The position numbers were made by a program, and so were the translations under genes. Of a stretch of 64,000 nt of DNA, positions 9,483 to 19,252 are shown piece after piece; the stretch's first letter is position 1, and each line of letters opens with the position of its first letter. Location of the stretch: NCBI RefSeq assembly GCF_024734405.1, contig NZ_CP059556.1:4154001-4218000 (forward strand). Direction: 5' to 3'. Under the pieces are notes generated by a model. The model was given only the letters and a program-made list of their open reading frames with translations. It did not search any database and was not told the origin of the DNA. The stretch is from Saccharopolyspora gregorii. Its GTDB lineage: Bacteria; Actinomycetota; Actinomycetes; Mycobacteriales; Pseudonocardiaceae.

Positions 9483-10630
9483 GCGGCTGGGACGGCTGGC
9501 TCGCCGCGCAGCGGGCCGAGCGGGAGCGCGCCGGGTTGCGGCGCGAGCTGCGGCCGCGACCGGCCGACGACGAGCGGCTGGACCTCGCGGGCAACGACTA
9601 CCTGGGCCTGCGCCGCCACCCGGAGGTGCGGCGCGCCGCCGCCGCTGCCAGCTGGGAGTGGGGCGCCGGTTCGGGCGCGTCGCGGCTGGTCACCGGGACG
9701 ACGACGCTGCACGCCGAGCTGGAGCGGGAGCTCGCCGACTTCACGGGCCGGGAGTCGGCGCTGGTGCTCTCCACCGGCTACCAGGCCAACCTGGCCGCGG
9801 TCACCGCCCTGGCCGGGAAGGACGCGCTGGTCGTCTCCGACGCGCACGCGCACGCCTCGCTGATCGACGCCGCGCGGATGTCCCGGGCGGCGATCGAGGT
9901 GGTTGCGCACAACGACGTGGCCGCGGTCCGCGCGGCGCTGGCCGCGGCCGGGTCGCGGCGGGCGCTGGTGCTCACCGAATCGATCTTCTCGGTGCTGGGG
10001 GACGCGGCGCCGCTGCCGGCACTGGCCGCGGTGTGCGCCGAGCACGACGCGCTGCTCGTCGTCGACGAGGCGCACGGCCTCGGCGTGGTCGGGAGCGGCG
10101 GGCGCGGACTGGTGCACGCGCACGGACTGGCCGGGCACCCGCACGTGGTGCTGACCGCGACGCTGTCCAAGTCGTTCGGCGCGATGGGCGGCGCGGTGCT
10201 CGGCTCGGCCGCGCTGGTCGACCACCTGGTCAACCGGGCCCGCCCGTTCATCTTCGACACCGCGCTGGCACCGGCGCCGACGGCGGGGGCGCTGGCCGCG
10301 CTGCGCGTGCTGCGGCGGGAGCCCGAACTGCCGTCGCTGGTGCACCGGCGGGGCGCGGAACTGGCCGCGCGGCTCGGCGTGCCGCCCTCGGCGGGCGCGG
10401 TGCTGTCGGTGCCGATGCCGTCGCCGCGGTGCGCGCTCGCCGCGCAGGCCGCGGTGCTGGCCGCCGGGGTCCGCGTCGGGTGCTTCCGGCCGCCGTCGGT
10501 ACCGGACGGGGTGTCCCGGCTGCGCGCCACCACCTCCGCCGCGCTCGACGCCGCGGACTGGTCGCGCGCGGTCGACGTGCTCGCCCGGGTCGTCGACGAG
10601 CAGCGCGCGGCAGGGCGGCGGACCGCGTGA
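9479..10630 (+). CDS. bioF: 8-amino-7-oxononanoate synthase BioF
   Basis: This PLP-dependent synthase condenses pimeloyl thioester with alanine to give KAPA. The 383-residue protein has [42 protein letters not shown] and the PLP Lys in [10 protein letters not shown] (about residue 231). It starts with an ATG overlapping the bioA stop (ATGA). No bioC/bioH or bioI pimeloyl-forming gene is in the operon, so the pimeloyl precursor is made elsewhere. Confidence 0.96.
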   Translation: MSGWDGWLAAQRAERERAGLRRELRPRPADDERLDLAGNDYLGLRRHPEVRRAAAAASWEWGAGSGASRLVTGTTTLHAELERELADFTGRESALVLSTGYQANLAAVTALAGKDALVVSDAHAHASLIDAARMSRAAIEVVAHNDVAAVRAALAAAGSRRALVLTESIFSVLGDAAPLPALAAVCAEHDALLVVDEAHGLGVVGSGGRGLVHAHGLAGHPHVVLTATLSKSFGAMGGAVLGSAALVDHLVNRARPFIFDTALAPAPTAGALAALRVLRREPELPSLVHRRGAELAARLGVPPSAGAVLSVPMPSPRCALAAQAAVLAAGVRVGCFRPPSVPDGVSRLRATTSAALDAADWSRAVDVLARVVDEQRAAGRRTA

Positions 10631-11283
10631 TCACCGTGGTGACCGGAACCGACACCGGGGTCGGCAAGACCGTGACGACCGCGGCGCTCGCCGCCCGCTC
10701 CGGGCCGGGGACGCTCGTGGTGAAACCCGCGCAGACCGGGGTCGGCACCGACGAACCGGACGTGGACGTGGTGCGCGCGCTCGCCGGATGCGCGGTCGCC
10801 GAGCTGGTGCGGCTGGCCGACCCGCTCGCACCGGACACCGCGGCCCGGTTGCGCGGCGTCGAGATCCCGCCGGTGGCCGCGCACGCCGCCCGCATCCGCG
10901 AGCTCGCCCGCGCGCACGACCAGGTGATCGTGGAAGGGGCCGGCGGGGTGCTGGTGCGCCTCGACACCGCGGGCGGCACGGTGCTGGACCTGGCCGCCGA
11001 GCTCGCCCGGGACCACCCGGTGCGGGTGGTGCTGGTGACCCGGCTGGGCCTGGGCACGCTCAACCACACCGAACTCGCGGTCGGCGCGCTGCGCTCCCGC
11101 GGCCTGGACCCCGTCCTGGTGCTCGGTTCGGTGCCCGCCGAGCTCGGCCAGGCCGAGCGGTGCAACCTCGCCGAACTCCCCCGCGTCACCGGAGCCCCCG
11201 TCGTCGGCGCACTCCCCGCGAGCGCCGGGAACCTCCCGCCGGGCCGCTTCCGCCACCTCGTCCCCACCTGGTTCACCGGGTGA
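10627..11283 (+). CDS. bioD: Dethiobiotin synthetase BioD
   Basis: This ATP-dependent carboxylase closes the ureido ring of DAPA to give dethiobiotin. The 218-residue protein opens with VVTGTDTGVGKTVTTAALA, the P-loop of the BioD family (residues 5-15), and has VVKPAQTG and IVEGAGGVLVRL. GTG at 10627 overlaps the bioF stop, completing a run of three 4-bp overlaps in bioB-A-F-D. It is convergent with the SDR at 11314. Confidence 0.95.
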   Translation: MITVVTGTDTGVGKTVTTAALAARSGPGTLVVKPAQTGVGTDEPDVDVVRALAGCAVAELVRLADPLAPDTAARLRGVEIPPVAAHAARIRELARAHDQVIVEGAGGVLVRLDTAGGTVLDLAAELARDHPVRVVLVTRLGLGTLNHTELAVGALRSRGLDPVLVLGSVPAELGQAERCNLAELPRVTGAPVVGALPASAGNLPPGRFRHLVPTWFTG

Positions 11284-11313
11284 CGGGCTCTCGCGGCGGA
11301 AGCCGGTGCGACG

Positions 11314-12087
11314 TCAGCCGTTGACGAGACCGCCGTCGACGACGAGGTTCTGCCCGGTGACCGCGCGGGACCACGGGGAAGCGAAGAACAGCACCGCGTC
11401 GGCGAACTCCGCCGGGGTGACGACCCGCCGCAGCGGGGTGCTCGCGGCGATCCCGTCGAAGACCGCGGCGGGCGTGGCGGCGCTGGCGTCGGTGGTGCGC
11501 AGCAGCCCGCCGGAGACCATGTTCACCAGGATCCCGTCCGGGCCGAGGTCGGCGGCGAGGGTGCGGGTCAGCGACAGCAGCGCGGCCTTGCCCGCCGTGT
11601 AGTCGTGGTAGGGCACCACGGGGTGCTGGAACAGGTTGGTGCCGATGTTGACGATCCGGCCGCCGCCGCGTTCCCGCATCCCCGGCAGCGCGGCCTGCGC
11701 GACGTGCAGCGCGCCCCGGACCGTGCCGTCGAACTGCGCGGCGAACTCGTCCCAGCGGATCCGGTCCGCCGGGGAGCGCTGGTCGCCGTTGAAGGAGAAG
11801 TCGGCGAGCGCGTTGTTCACCACGGTCCCCACCGGCGCGCCGAAGTGCTCCCGGCCGGCGGCGAACAGGTCGGCGACCTGCCGCTCGTCGGTGACGTCGG
11901 CCCGCACGGCCAGCGCCCGGTCCGCGCCGATGCTCGCGGCGAGCTCCTCCGCCGCGTCCCGGCTGCGCCGGTAGTCGATCAGGACGCGGGCGCCCTGCTC
12001 GGCGAACGCCCGCACCAGGGCGGCCCCGAGCCCGCGTCCGCCACCGGTGATGAGCACCGGCTCGTCGACGATCCCCGCACTGCTCAT
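11314..12087 (-). CDS. Short-chain dehydrogenase/reductase (FabG-like)
   Basis: The 257-residue classical SDR has the NAD(P)-binding glycine motif TGGGRGLGAALV (about residues 14-25), a VNNA motif in place of the usual NNAG, and the catalytic YHDYTAGK with Tyr near 160 and Lys near 164. It ends with the usual VTGQNLVVDGG block. It resembles 3-oxoacyl reductases, but no fatty-acid genes adjoin it. It lies 18 bp downstream of the ABC exporter pair on the same strand and may share its transcript. Substrate unknown. Confidence 0.85.
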   Translation of the reverse strand: MSSAGIVDEPVLITGGGRGLGAALVRAFAEQGARVLIDYRRSRDAAEELAASIGADRALAVRADVTDERQVADLFAAGREHFGAPVGTVVNNALADFSFNGDQRSPADRIRWDEFAAQFDGTVRGALHVAQAALPGMRERGGGRIVNIGTNLFQHPVVPYHDYTAGKAALLSLTRTLAADLGPDGILVNMVSGGLLRTTDASAATPAAVFDGIAASTPLRRVVTPAEFADAVLFFASPWSRAVTGQNLVVDGGLVNG

Positions 12088-12105
12088 GGTCCTCCCGTCG
12101 GTGCG

Positions 12106-13938
12106 TCAGTCCACTTCGGCCGGACCGGTGAACTGGGCCCGGTGCAGCCGCGCGTAGGCGCCGCCCTTCGCGACCAGTTCGTCGTGGGTGCCCTGCTCGA
12201 CGATGGCGCCGCGCTCCATCACCAGGATCACATCGGCGTCGCGGATGGTCGACAGCCGGTGCGCGATGACGAACGCGGTGCGGCCGGTGCGCAGCGTGGC
12301 CATGGCGCGCTGGATCAGGGCCTCGGTGCGGGTGTCCACCGAGCTGGTCGCCTCGTCGAGGATGAGGATCGCCGGGTCCGCGAGGAACGCGCGGGCGATG
12401 GTGATCAGCTGCTTCTCCCCCGCGCTGACCCCGGTGCCCTCGTCGTCGATGACGGTGTCGTAGCCGTCCGGGAGGCTGCGGGCGAAGTGGTCGACGTGCG
12501 CGGCCTTCGCGGCGGCCACGACCTCCTCGCGGGTGGCGTTCTGCTTGCCGTAGGCGATGTTCTCCGCGATGGTGCCGCCGAACAGCCAGGTGTCCTGCAG
12601 CACCATGCCGGTGGCGGCGCGCAGCCGTTCCCGGGACATGGCGCTGGTGTCCTCGCCGTCGAGGGTGATCCGGCCACCGGTGATCTCGTAGAACCGCATC
12701 AGCAGGTTGACCAGCGTGGACTTGCCCGCGCCGGTGGGACCGACGATGGCGACGGTGGCACCGGGTTCGGCGACCAGCGAGAGGTCCTCGATCAGCGGCT
12801 CGTCCGGGTCGTAGCGGAACGCGACGTGCTCGAACTCGACGCGGCCGCGGGGCCGTCCGGTCTTCGGCGCCAGGTCCGGGGACGGGTCCTGCTCGGGGGC
12901 GTCGAGCAGCGCGAAGACCCGCTCGGCGGAGGCCAGGCCGGACTGCACCAGGTTCGCCATGCTCGCGACCTGGGTGAGCGGCTGGCTGAACTGCCGCGAG
13001 TACTGCACGAACGCCTGCACGTCACCGATGGTCAGCGCCCCGGCCGACACCCGCAGCGCGCCGACGACGGCGACGAGCAGGTAGTTCAGGTTGCTCAGGA
13101 ACATCATGCTCGGCTGGATCACGCCGGACAGGAACTGCGCGCGGAACGAGGCCTTGGTCAGCGCCTCGTTGCGCTGCCGGAAGATCTCGGCGGCTTCGCG
13201 GCCGCGGCCGAACGCCTTGATGGTGGCGTGCCCGGTGTACATCTCCTCGACGTGCCCGTTGAGCTCGCCGGTGCTCTTCCACTGCGCGGCGAACTGCGGC
13301 TGCGCGCGCTTGCCGATCAGGATGGTGACCAGCGCCGAGATCGGGATGCTGACCAGCGCGAACACCGCCAGCAGCGGGGAGATGAAGAACATCACGGCCA
13401 GCACGCCGAGGATGGTCAGCACCGAGGTGATCACCTGCGAGAACGTCTGCTGCAGCGACTGCCCGACGTTGTCGATGTCGTTGGTGACCCGGCTGAGCAC
13501 CTCGCCGCGGGACTGGCGGTCGAAGTGGCTCACCGGCAGCTTCGCCAGCTTCTCCTCCGCGTCGCGGCGCAACCGGCTGGCGGTGCGCTGCACGGCGCCG
13601 TTGATCAGCCGGGCTTGGGCGACGCCGAACAGCCAGGAGCCGAGGTACACCCCCAGCGCCACCAGCAGCACGGTGCCGACGGCGCCGAAGTCGACGCCGC
13701 CGCCACCGACCCCGCCCGCGACGACGAGGTCGGTCGCCTTCCCGAGGTAGCGGGGTCCGAGGACGCTGAGCAGCACGCTCACCACGGCCAGCACCAGCAC
13801 CGCGACCAGCAGCGGGCGTTCGGGCCGCAGCAGCCCGAGCAGGCGGCGGCCCGCGGTGGCGAACCCCTCCGGCCGATTGGCGCCCGGTGATCCGGCGGGG
13901 GCGGCGGGCCGCCCGGGGGCGCGGGTGGGGGCGCTCAT
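12106..13938 (-). CDS. ABC exporter half-transporter, canonical ATPase half
   Basis: A 610-residue type IV exporter half: an N-terminal six-helix membrane domain, then an ATPase with Walker A GPTGAGKST, signature VSAGEKQLITIAR and Walker B ILILDEATSSVD with the catalytic Glu. It begins at an ATG that overlaps the stop of the upstream half-transporter (13935) by 4 bp, so the two are made together. Such pairs form heterodimeric drug or lipid exporters of the TmrAB/BmrCD type; the cargo cannot be read from sequence. Confidence 0.93.
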   Translation of the reverse strand: MSAPTRAPGRPAAPAGSPGANRPEGFATAGRRLLGLLRPERPLLVAVLVLAVVSVLLSVLGPRYLGKATDLVVAGGVGGGGVDFGAVGTVLLVALGVYLGSWLFGVAQARLINGAVQRTASRLRRDAEEKLAKLPVSHFDRQSRGEVLSRVTNDIDNVGQSLQQTFSQVITSVLTILGVLAVMFFISPLLAVFALVSIPISALVTILIGKRAQPQFAAQWKSTGELNGHVEEMYTGHATIKAFGRGREAAEIFRQRNEALTKASFRAQFLSGVIQPSMMFLSNLNYLLVAVVGALRVSAGALTIGDVQAFVQYSRQFSQPLTQVASMANLVQSGLASAERVFALLDAPEQDPSPDLAPKTGRPRGRVEFEHVAFRYDPDEPLIEDLSLVAEPGATVAIVGPTGAGKSTLVNLLMRFYEITGGRITLDGEDTSAMSRERLRAATGMVLQDTWLFGGTIAENIAYGKQNATREEVVAAAKAAHVDHFARSLPDGYDTVIDDEGTGVSAGEKQLITIARAFLADPAILILDEATSSVDTRTEALIQRAMATLRTGRTAFVIAHRLSTIRDADVILVMERGAIVEQGTHDELVAKGGAYARLHRAQFTGPAEVD

Positions 13939-15668
13939 GCCGCTTCCTGTTCGGTGAGCTGGGACAGGACGATCTCCCGGTAGGTCTCGTTGTCGCGCAT
14001 CAGTTCCCGGTGGGTGCCGACGCCGACGAGTTCGCCCGCGTCGAGCACGAGGATGCGGTCGGCGTCGCGGATGGTGCTGACCCGCTGGGCGACGATGACG
14101 ACGGTCGCGTCGGCGGTGTCGCGGCGCAGCGCGGCGCGGACTTCGGCGTCGGTGGCGTAGTCGAGCGCGGAGAACGAGTCGTCGAACAGGTAGATCTCGG
14201 GGCGCCGCACCAGGGCCCGGGCGATCGCGAGCCGCTGCCGCTGGCCGCCGGAGACGTTGCCGCCGCCCTGGGACAGCTCGGCGTCGAGGCCGCCGGGCAG
14301 CTCGCGCACGAAGTCGGCGGCCGCGGCGACCTCCAGCGCGTGCCACAGCTCCTCGTCGGTGGCGTCCGGGTCGCCGTGGCGCAGGTTGCTCGCGATGGTG
14401 CCGGAGAACAGGTAGGGCCGTTGCGGCACGTAGGACACGGTGCGGGTCAGCAGGTCCGGGTCGATCTCCCGCACGTCCACCCCGTCGATGCGGATGGCGC
14501 CGCCGGTGGCGTCGGACAACCGCGGGATCAGGTTGATCAGCGTGCTCTTGCCGCTGCCGGTGCTGCCGATGATCGCGGTGGTCTCGCCCGGCCCTGCTTC
14601 GAAGGTGATGCCCTGCAGCACCGGCCGTTCCGCGCCCGGGTAGCGGAATCCGACGTCGCGCAGCTCCAGCTCGCCGTGCCCGGTGAGCTCGCGGACGGGC
14701 CGCTCCGGCAGGCGCACGGTGGTCTCGGTGCCGAGGACTTCCTGGATGCGTTCGGCGCACACCTCGGCGCGCGGGATCATCATGAACATGAACGTCGCCA
14801 TCATCACCGACATGAGGATCTGCATCAGGTAGGCCAGGAACGCCACCAGCGCCCCGACCTGCATGCTGCCATCGTCGATGCGGCCGGCGCCGAACCAGGT
14901 GACCGCGACGCTGGAGACGTTCACCACGACCAGCACGGTCGGGAACATCAGCGCCATCAGGTTCCCGACGCGCAGGGCGCTGGCGGTGAGCTCGGCGTTC
15001 GCGGCGCCGAAGCGGCGCTGCTCGTGCACGTCCTTGCCGAACGCGCGGATCACCTGCAGGCCGTTGATCTGCTCGCGCAGCACGCGGTTGACGGTGTCGA
15101 TGCGCTGCTGCATCTCGCGGAACACCGGGCGCAGCCGGGACACCAGCACGCCGATGAACGCGCCGAGCACCGGCACGATCACCAGCAGCAGCCCGGACAG
15201 CGCCACGTCCTGATTGAGCGCCAGCAGGATCCCGCCCACGCACATGATCGGCGCGGTGATCATCATCGCGCAGGTCATCAGCACCAGCATCTGGATCTGC
15301 TGCACGTCGTTGGTGGTGCGGGTGATCAGCGACGGGGCGCCGAACCGGCCCACCTCGCGACCGGAGAAGGACTGCACGCGGTCGAACACGGAGGCCCGCA
15401 GGTCCCCGCCCAGCGACATCGCGATGCGCGCGGCGAACCCGACCGCGGCGATCGAGCAGACCAGTTGCAGCAGCGACACCGCGAGCATCACGGCGCCCAC
15501 GCGGAGGATGTAGCCCTCGTCGCCGGTGAGCACCCCGCGGTCGATGATGTCGGCGTTCAGCGTCGGCAGGTAGAGGGTGGCGACCGTCTGGACCAGCTGG
15601 AGCAGCACCAGCAGGACGATCGACGACCGGTAGGGCCTCAGGTGGGCCCGCAGCAATCGGAGCAGCAC
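13935..15668 (-). CDS. ABC exporter half-transporter, degenerate ATPase half
   Basis: About 577 residues from a GTG at 15668 preceded by GAGAG (a TTG at 15680 is the alternative). It has a membrane domain with DADIIDRGV near the start, Walker A GSTGSGKST and signature NVSGGQRQRLAIAR. Its Walker B reads IYLFDDSFSALD, with Asp where the catalytic Glu normally sits. One half with this change is the pattern of asymmetric heterodimeric exporters, where only one nucleotide site hydrolyses well. The partner at 12106 has the canonical Glu. Confidence 0.92.
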   Translation of the reverse strand: MLLRLLRAHLRPYRSSIVLLVLLQLVQTVATLYLPTLNADIIDRGVLTGDEGYILRVGAVMLAVSLLQLVCSIAAVGFAARIAMSLGGDLRASVFDRVQSFSGREVGRFGAPSLITRTTNDVQQIQMLVLMTCAMMITAPIMCVGGILLALNQDVALSGLLLVIVPVLGAFIGVLVSRLRPVFREMQQRIDTVNRVLREQINGLQVIRAFGKDVHEQRRFGAANAELTASALRVGNLMALMFPTVLVVVNVSSVAVTWFGAGRIDDGSMQVGALVAFLAYLMQILMSVMMATFMFMMIPRAEVCAERIQEVLGTETTVRLPERPVRELTGHGELELRDVGFRYPGAERPVLQGITFEAGPGETTAIIGSTGSGKSTLINLIPRLSDATGGAIRIDGVDVREIDPDLLTRTVSYVPQRPYLFSGTIASNLRHGDPDATDEELWHALEVAAAADFVRELPGGLDAELSQGGGNVSGGQRQRLAIARALVRRPEIYLFDDSFSALDYATDAEVRAALRRDTADATVVIVAQRVSTIRDADRILVLDAGELVGVGTHRELMRDNETYREIVLSQLTEQEAA

Positions 15669-15914
15669 GCGATCTCTCAACGGTTCGGGGAGGTCGCCGC
15701 GATCGGCGGCGGACCACCGACCAGCTTAAACCGCGACCACGACGGGACCGGGCACGCGGGCGGCCCTGATCGCTCCCGGTGGCGCTCGCACCACGCGCCG
15801 TACCGGTCGGCGCCGGATTCGCCCGCTCGGTGCGGAAATCGCGGCTTCCGCCGCCGCGCCGGACCCCGCCGCGGCGGCCGGGTCCGGCTCGTCCGGTGCC
15901 GCGGGCGGACCGCC

Positions 15915-17489
15915 TCAGATCACCGTGCCGACGTCGTGGGCGACGAGTTCGTCGGTGGCGCGTTCGGCGACAGCGGCGATGGTCATGGACGGGTTGCAGG
16001 CCGCGCTGGTGCCGGGCAGCAGCGCGCCGTCGAGCACGTACAGCCCGCGCTTGCCGAGCACCCGCCCGGCCAGGTCGCAGACCGAGCCCATCGACGCGCC
16101 GCCCAGCGGGTGCCAGGTGTTCGGCACCAGCGAGGTGGTGTCCAGCCGCACCGCGCCGTCCCCGGCGATGCGGGCGACCCGCTCGTCGACGTGCCGGGCC
16201 AGCTCGGCGTCGCCGTCGTGCGGCCAGTGCAGCACCGCGTCGTCGGCGTGCGCGTCGTAGACGAACTCGCCGCGGCCCTCGCTGACCCCGTAGCCGACGA
16301 GCATCGTGGTGCGCAAGTCCGCGATCGGCGGGATCGACGCCTGGATGACCGTGTTGGCCCGCGCCGGGTCGTCCCACTCCAGGCTGCCGTAGACGACGGG
16401 ACCGCCCTGGGGCGAGCCGAAGTCCTCGGCGAAGCTGGTCCAGGTGTAGATGCGGTCCCCGTTGGAGCCCCAGCCGGAGCCGAGACCGTCGGGCAGGTCG
16501 CGGATCCGCTCCTTGGCGGCGGCCCGCATCAGCAGCTTGGTGGTGTTCGCGGTGCCCGCCGCCATCACCAGCGCCCCGGCCGTGATGACCTTCTGCTCCA
16601 GCACGGTGCCGTCGGTGGCGATGCGGTCCACGTGCACCTGCCAGCGCCCGTCGGGGGCCTGCGCCACGTCGGTGACGTGGTGCTGGGGTGCGACGGTGAC
16701 CCGTCCGGTGGCTTCGGCGGCGGCGAGGTAGGTGACGTCGACGGAGTGCTTGCCGCCGTTGTTCACGCCGAACGCGCAGTCCCCGTTGGTGTAGGACGGC
16801 TTGAGCTCGCCGGTCAGCTCGCGCAGCGCGTAGTCCCAGTCGATCGGCATCGGGATCTTCGACAGCGGGTACCCGGCGCGCTCGACGCCGCGGGCGAACG
16901 CGCGGGACGGCTCGTAGGTCGCGCTGGCGATCAGCTCGTCCGGTGCGGTCGCCAGGCGCAGCATCGACGCCACCCGCGGGTAGTGCTCCCGCGCCATCCG
17001 CCGGTAGTCGAGCTGCTCGGGCAGCGTCGCGTTGAACACGTCCTCGTCCGGTTGCAGCGTCATGCCCTGGTAGACCAGCGAGCCGCCACCGACCCCCGCG
17101 GCGCACATGATGTCCATGCCGCGGCCGGGGACCTGCTCGATCAGCCCGGTGAAGCGGTCGAACGGGGCGAGCTCCAGGCCGAACAGCGACGGCGTGGACC
17201 CCAGCCAGGAGATGCGCGAATCCGGCCGCGTGATGCTCGGGAAGGTGTCCGCGTTCGGCCCGGTGGGCCACCGGACGCCGCGTTCCAGCACCAGCACCGG
17301 CACCCCGGCCTGGGCGAGGCGCAGCGCGGTGACCCCGCCGCCGAACCCGGATCCGATGACGACGACCCGGTGTTCCTCGCGGGTCAGCCGCACCCGGTTC
17401 GACGCGGCGGCGCTCGGCGCGCCGAGCGCGGTGAGGCCGGTGGCGACGGCGGCGCCTTTGAGGACGGAACGTCGGCTCAGTTCGGGCAT
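15915..17489 (-). CDS. Tat-exported cholesterol oxidase-like GMC flavoprotein
   Basis: The 524-residue protein starts MPELSRRSVLKGAAVATGLT, a twin-arginine signal peptide ending near AAA. The FAD domain follows with VVIGSGFGGGVTALRLAQAG and GVGGGSLVYQGM. The active-site block NTWHPLGGASMGS holds the catalytic His, and GTSAACNPSMTIAAVAER the Asn of class I cholesterol oxidases. These enzymes oxidise 3-beta-hydroxysterols to 4-en-3-ones with H2O2 release. The match to type I (non-covalent FAD) is clear; the exact sterol is inferred. A TetR regulator is divergent at 17624. Confidence 0.85.
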   Translation of the reverse strand: MPELSRRSVLKGAAVATGLTALGAPSAAASNRVRLTREEHRVVVIGSGFGGGVTALRLAQAGVPVLVLERGVRWPTGPNADTFPSITRPDSRISWLGSTPSLFGLELAPFDRFTGLIEQVPGRGMDIMCAAGVGGGSLVYQGMTLQPDEDVFNATLPEQLDYRRMAREHYPRVASMLRLATAPDELIASATYEPSRAFARGVERAGYPLSKIPMPIDWDYALRELTGELKPSYTNGDCAFGVNNGGKHSVDVTYLAAAEATGRVTVAPQHHVTDVAQAPDGRWQVHVDRIATDGTVLEQKVITAGALVMAAGTANTTKLLMRAAAKERIRDLPDGLGSGWGSNGDRIYTWTSFAEDFGSPQGGPVVYGSLEWDDPARANTVIQASIPPIADLRTTMLVGYGVSEGRGEFVYDAHADDAVLHWPHDGDAELARHVDERVARIAGDGAVRLDTTSLVPNTWHPLGGASMGSVCDLAGRVLGKRGLYVLDGALLPGTSAACNPSMTIAAVAERATDELVAHDVGTVI

Positions 17490-17586
17490 GCGGGCTCCTG
17501 TGCGGTGTGGGACTCGGCGCGTCATCGCTGATCACGGGCGCGGGTGGCTCGGAAGCGTAGGGAACCGAACCGAGAGCGGAAACCGG

Positions 17587-17615
17587 TCGACGTTCTCACT
17601 ACGCACGGGTAGCAT
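17587..17615 (+). promoter_or_regulatory. Promoter of the TetR gene at 17624 (near-leaderless)
   Basis: TCGACG (17587-17592), a 17-bp spacer and TAGCAT (17610-17615) lie 8 bases before the GTG at 17624, so transcription probably starts at or next to the start codon. Confidence 0.5.
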
Positions 17616-17623
17616 CACGCGTC

Positions 17624-18193
17624 GTGCGCGAACGGCGAGCGTTGCTGACCCCGCAGCGCACCGACGCCCGCCGCAACCGCGAGATCATCCTGCGGGCGGC
17701 GGACGAGGCGTTCGCCGAAGGCTCCGAACCGGTGCAGATCGAGGAGATCGCGCGCCGCGCCGGGCTCGGCCGCGCTACCGTCTACCGCCACTTCTCCGAC
17801 CGGCACGCGCTGGCCACCACCGTCGCGGCGCACCGCATCGACGCCCTCGCGCGCCTCGTCGACGGCGCCGAACGCGAGCACCGGCCGTTCCGCGAGCTGC
17901 TGCACGTCGTGCTGTCCGACCTGGTGGTGCGGCGGCCGCTGGTCAACCTCATCCGGCAGCTGCCCGAGCAGGAGCAGCAGCGCTTCGCCGACGCCCTGGT
18001 CACCGTGCTCACCCCCGCCTTCCACCGCGCGCAGGCCGCGGCCGAAGTGCGCACCGACCTCGACCCGGCCGACCTCGTGCTCGTGCTGGAGATGGTCGAA
18101 GGGGCGCTCGCCTCGAAGCTGCCGCGCGCCGACGACGCGGTGCGCAAGCTGATCGCCGTCACCCTCGACGGGCTCTGCCCGCGCCCCGGCTGA
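17624..18193 (+). CDS. TetR/AcrR-family regulator
   Basis: The 189-residue protein has an N-terminal HTH (QIEEIARRAGLGRATVYRHFSDRHALATTVAAH, about residues 40-72) and a helical ligand domain. It is divergent from the cholesterol oxidase gene with a 134-bp gap, so control of that gene is likely. No clear palindrome was found in the gap. The GTG start is supported by the promoter at 17587-17615. Confidence 0.85.
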   Translation: MRERRALLTPQRTDARRNREIILRAADEAFAEGSEPVQIEEIARRAGLGRATVYRHFSDRHALATTVAAHRIDALARLVDGAEREHRPFRELLHVVLSDLVVRRPLVNLIRQLPEQEQQRFADALVTVLTPAFHRAQAAAEVRTDLDPADLVLVLEMVEGALASKLPRADDAVRKLIAVTLDGLCPRPG

Positions 18194-18260
18194 GCCGCGT
18201 CCTCGCACCGCACGGGCCGCCGGGACGCGTTCAAGCGCGGCTGCTGCCAGCCTGGGCGGC

Positions 18261-19232
18261 ATGGTTCGGATCGGATACACGTTGATGACCGAGCAGTCCG
18301 GCCCGCGCGCGCTGGTGCGCCACGCCCCGCTCGCCGAGGACGCCGGCTTCGACTTCGCGGTGATGAGCGACCACTACTCGCCCTGGCTGGACGCCCAAGC
18401 GCACTCGCCGTACGCGTGGAGCGTGCTCGGCGCGGTCACCCAGGTGACCGAGCGGCTGGAGCTGATGACCTACGTGACCGCGCCGATCCTGCGCTACCAC
18501 CCGGCGATCGTGGCGCAGAAGGCCGCGACGATCGGGTTGCTCTCGCAGGACCGGTTCACGCTCGGGCTCGGCGCCGGGGAGAACCTCAACGAGCACGTCG
18601 TGGGCCGCGGCTGGCCGTCGGTCGGCGTCCGGCACGAGATGCTCGTCGAGGCCGTCGAGATCATCCGCGCGCTCTCCGGCGGTGACCGGGTCGACTACGC
18701 GGGCGAGCACTTCCGCGTCGACGCCGGGAAGTTGTGGGACGTGCCTGCGCGGCCGGTGCCGATCGGCATCGCCGTGTCCGGCCCGGGATCCACCTCCCGG
18801 TTCGCGCCGCTGGCCGAGACGATGATCGCGACCGATCCCAGCGAGGCGCTGTGCCGCGGCTGGGACTCCGCAGGTGGCGGCGACCGGAAGGTCGGCCAGC
18901 TGCCGGTGTCCTGGGGCACCGACCGGGACGCGGCGATCGAGCGGGCGCACGAGCAGTTCCGGTGGTTCGCCGGCGGCTGGCGGGTCAACGCGGACCTGCC
19001 CGGACCGGCCGGGTTCGCCGCGGCGACCCGGTTCGTGCGGCCCGAGGACGTGGCCGAGAACATCCCGTGCGGCCCGGACGCCGAGCCGATCGTGGACGCG
19101 GTCTCGTCGTTCCGGGACGCCGGGTTCACCGACGTCGCCCTCGTGCAGGTCGGCGGGGACGAGCACCAGGACGGGTTCTTCGAGTTCTCCCGGCGCGAAC
19201 TGCTGCCCCGGCTCCGCAGCCTCGTGGGCTGA
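18261..19232 (+). CDS. F420-dependent LLM-class oxidoreductase (G6PDH-like subfamily)
   Basis: The 323-residue luciferase-like TIM barrel starts MVRIGYTLMTEQSGPRALVR and has FAVMSDHYSPWLDAQAHSPYAWSVLGA, QDRFTLGLGAGENLNEHV and a late FTDVALVQVGG. These match the F420-binding subfamily related to F420-dependent glucose-6-phosphate dehydrogenase. Members oxidise or reduce alcohol/aldehyde substrates through coenzyme F420. It lies 67 bp after the TetR gene on the same strand; a joint transcript is possible. Confidence 0.85.
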   Translation: MVRIGYTLMTEQSGPRALVRHAPLAEDAGFDFAVMSDHYSPWLDAQAHSPYAWSVLGAVTQVTERLELMTYVTAPILRYHPAIVAQKAATIGLLSQDRFTLGLGAGENLNEHVVGRGWPSVGVRHEMLVEAVEIIRALSGGDRVDYAGEHFRVDAGKLWDVPARPVPIGIAVSGPGSTSRFAPLAETMIATDPSEALCRGWDSAGGGDRKVGQLPVSWGTDRDAAIERAHEQFRWFAGGWRVNADLPGPAGFAAATRFVRPEDVAENIPCGPDAEPIVDAVSSFRDAGFTDVALVQVGGDEHQDGFFEFSRRELLPRLRSLVG

Positions 19233-19252
19233 CCGGCGCCCGCCGGGGCCGG

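Noticed and set aside
12106-17535. Very long open frames, including one of about 1,800 codons on the minus strand and one of about 1,200 on the plus strand
   Set aside because: High GC leaves stop codons rare in antisense and shifted frames. Real starts and family matches define separate ABC, ABC and oxidase genes.
18261-19232. A second alkanesulfonate monooxygenase
   Set aside because: Its motifs fit the F420-dependent subfamily rather than SsuD, and it has no leader peptide.
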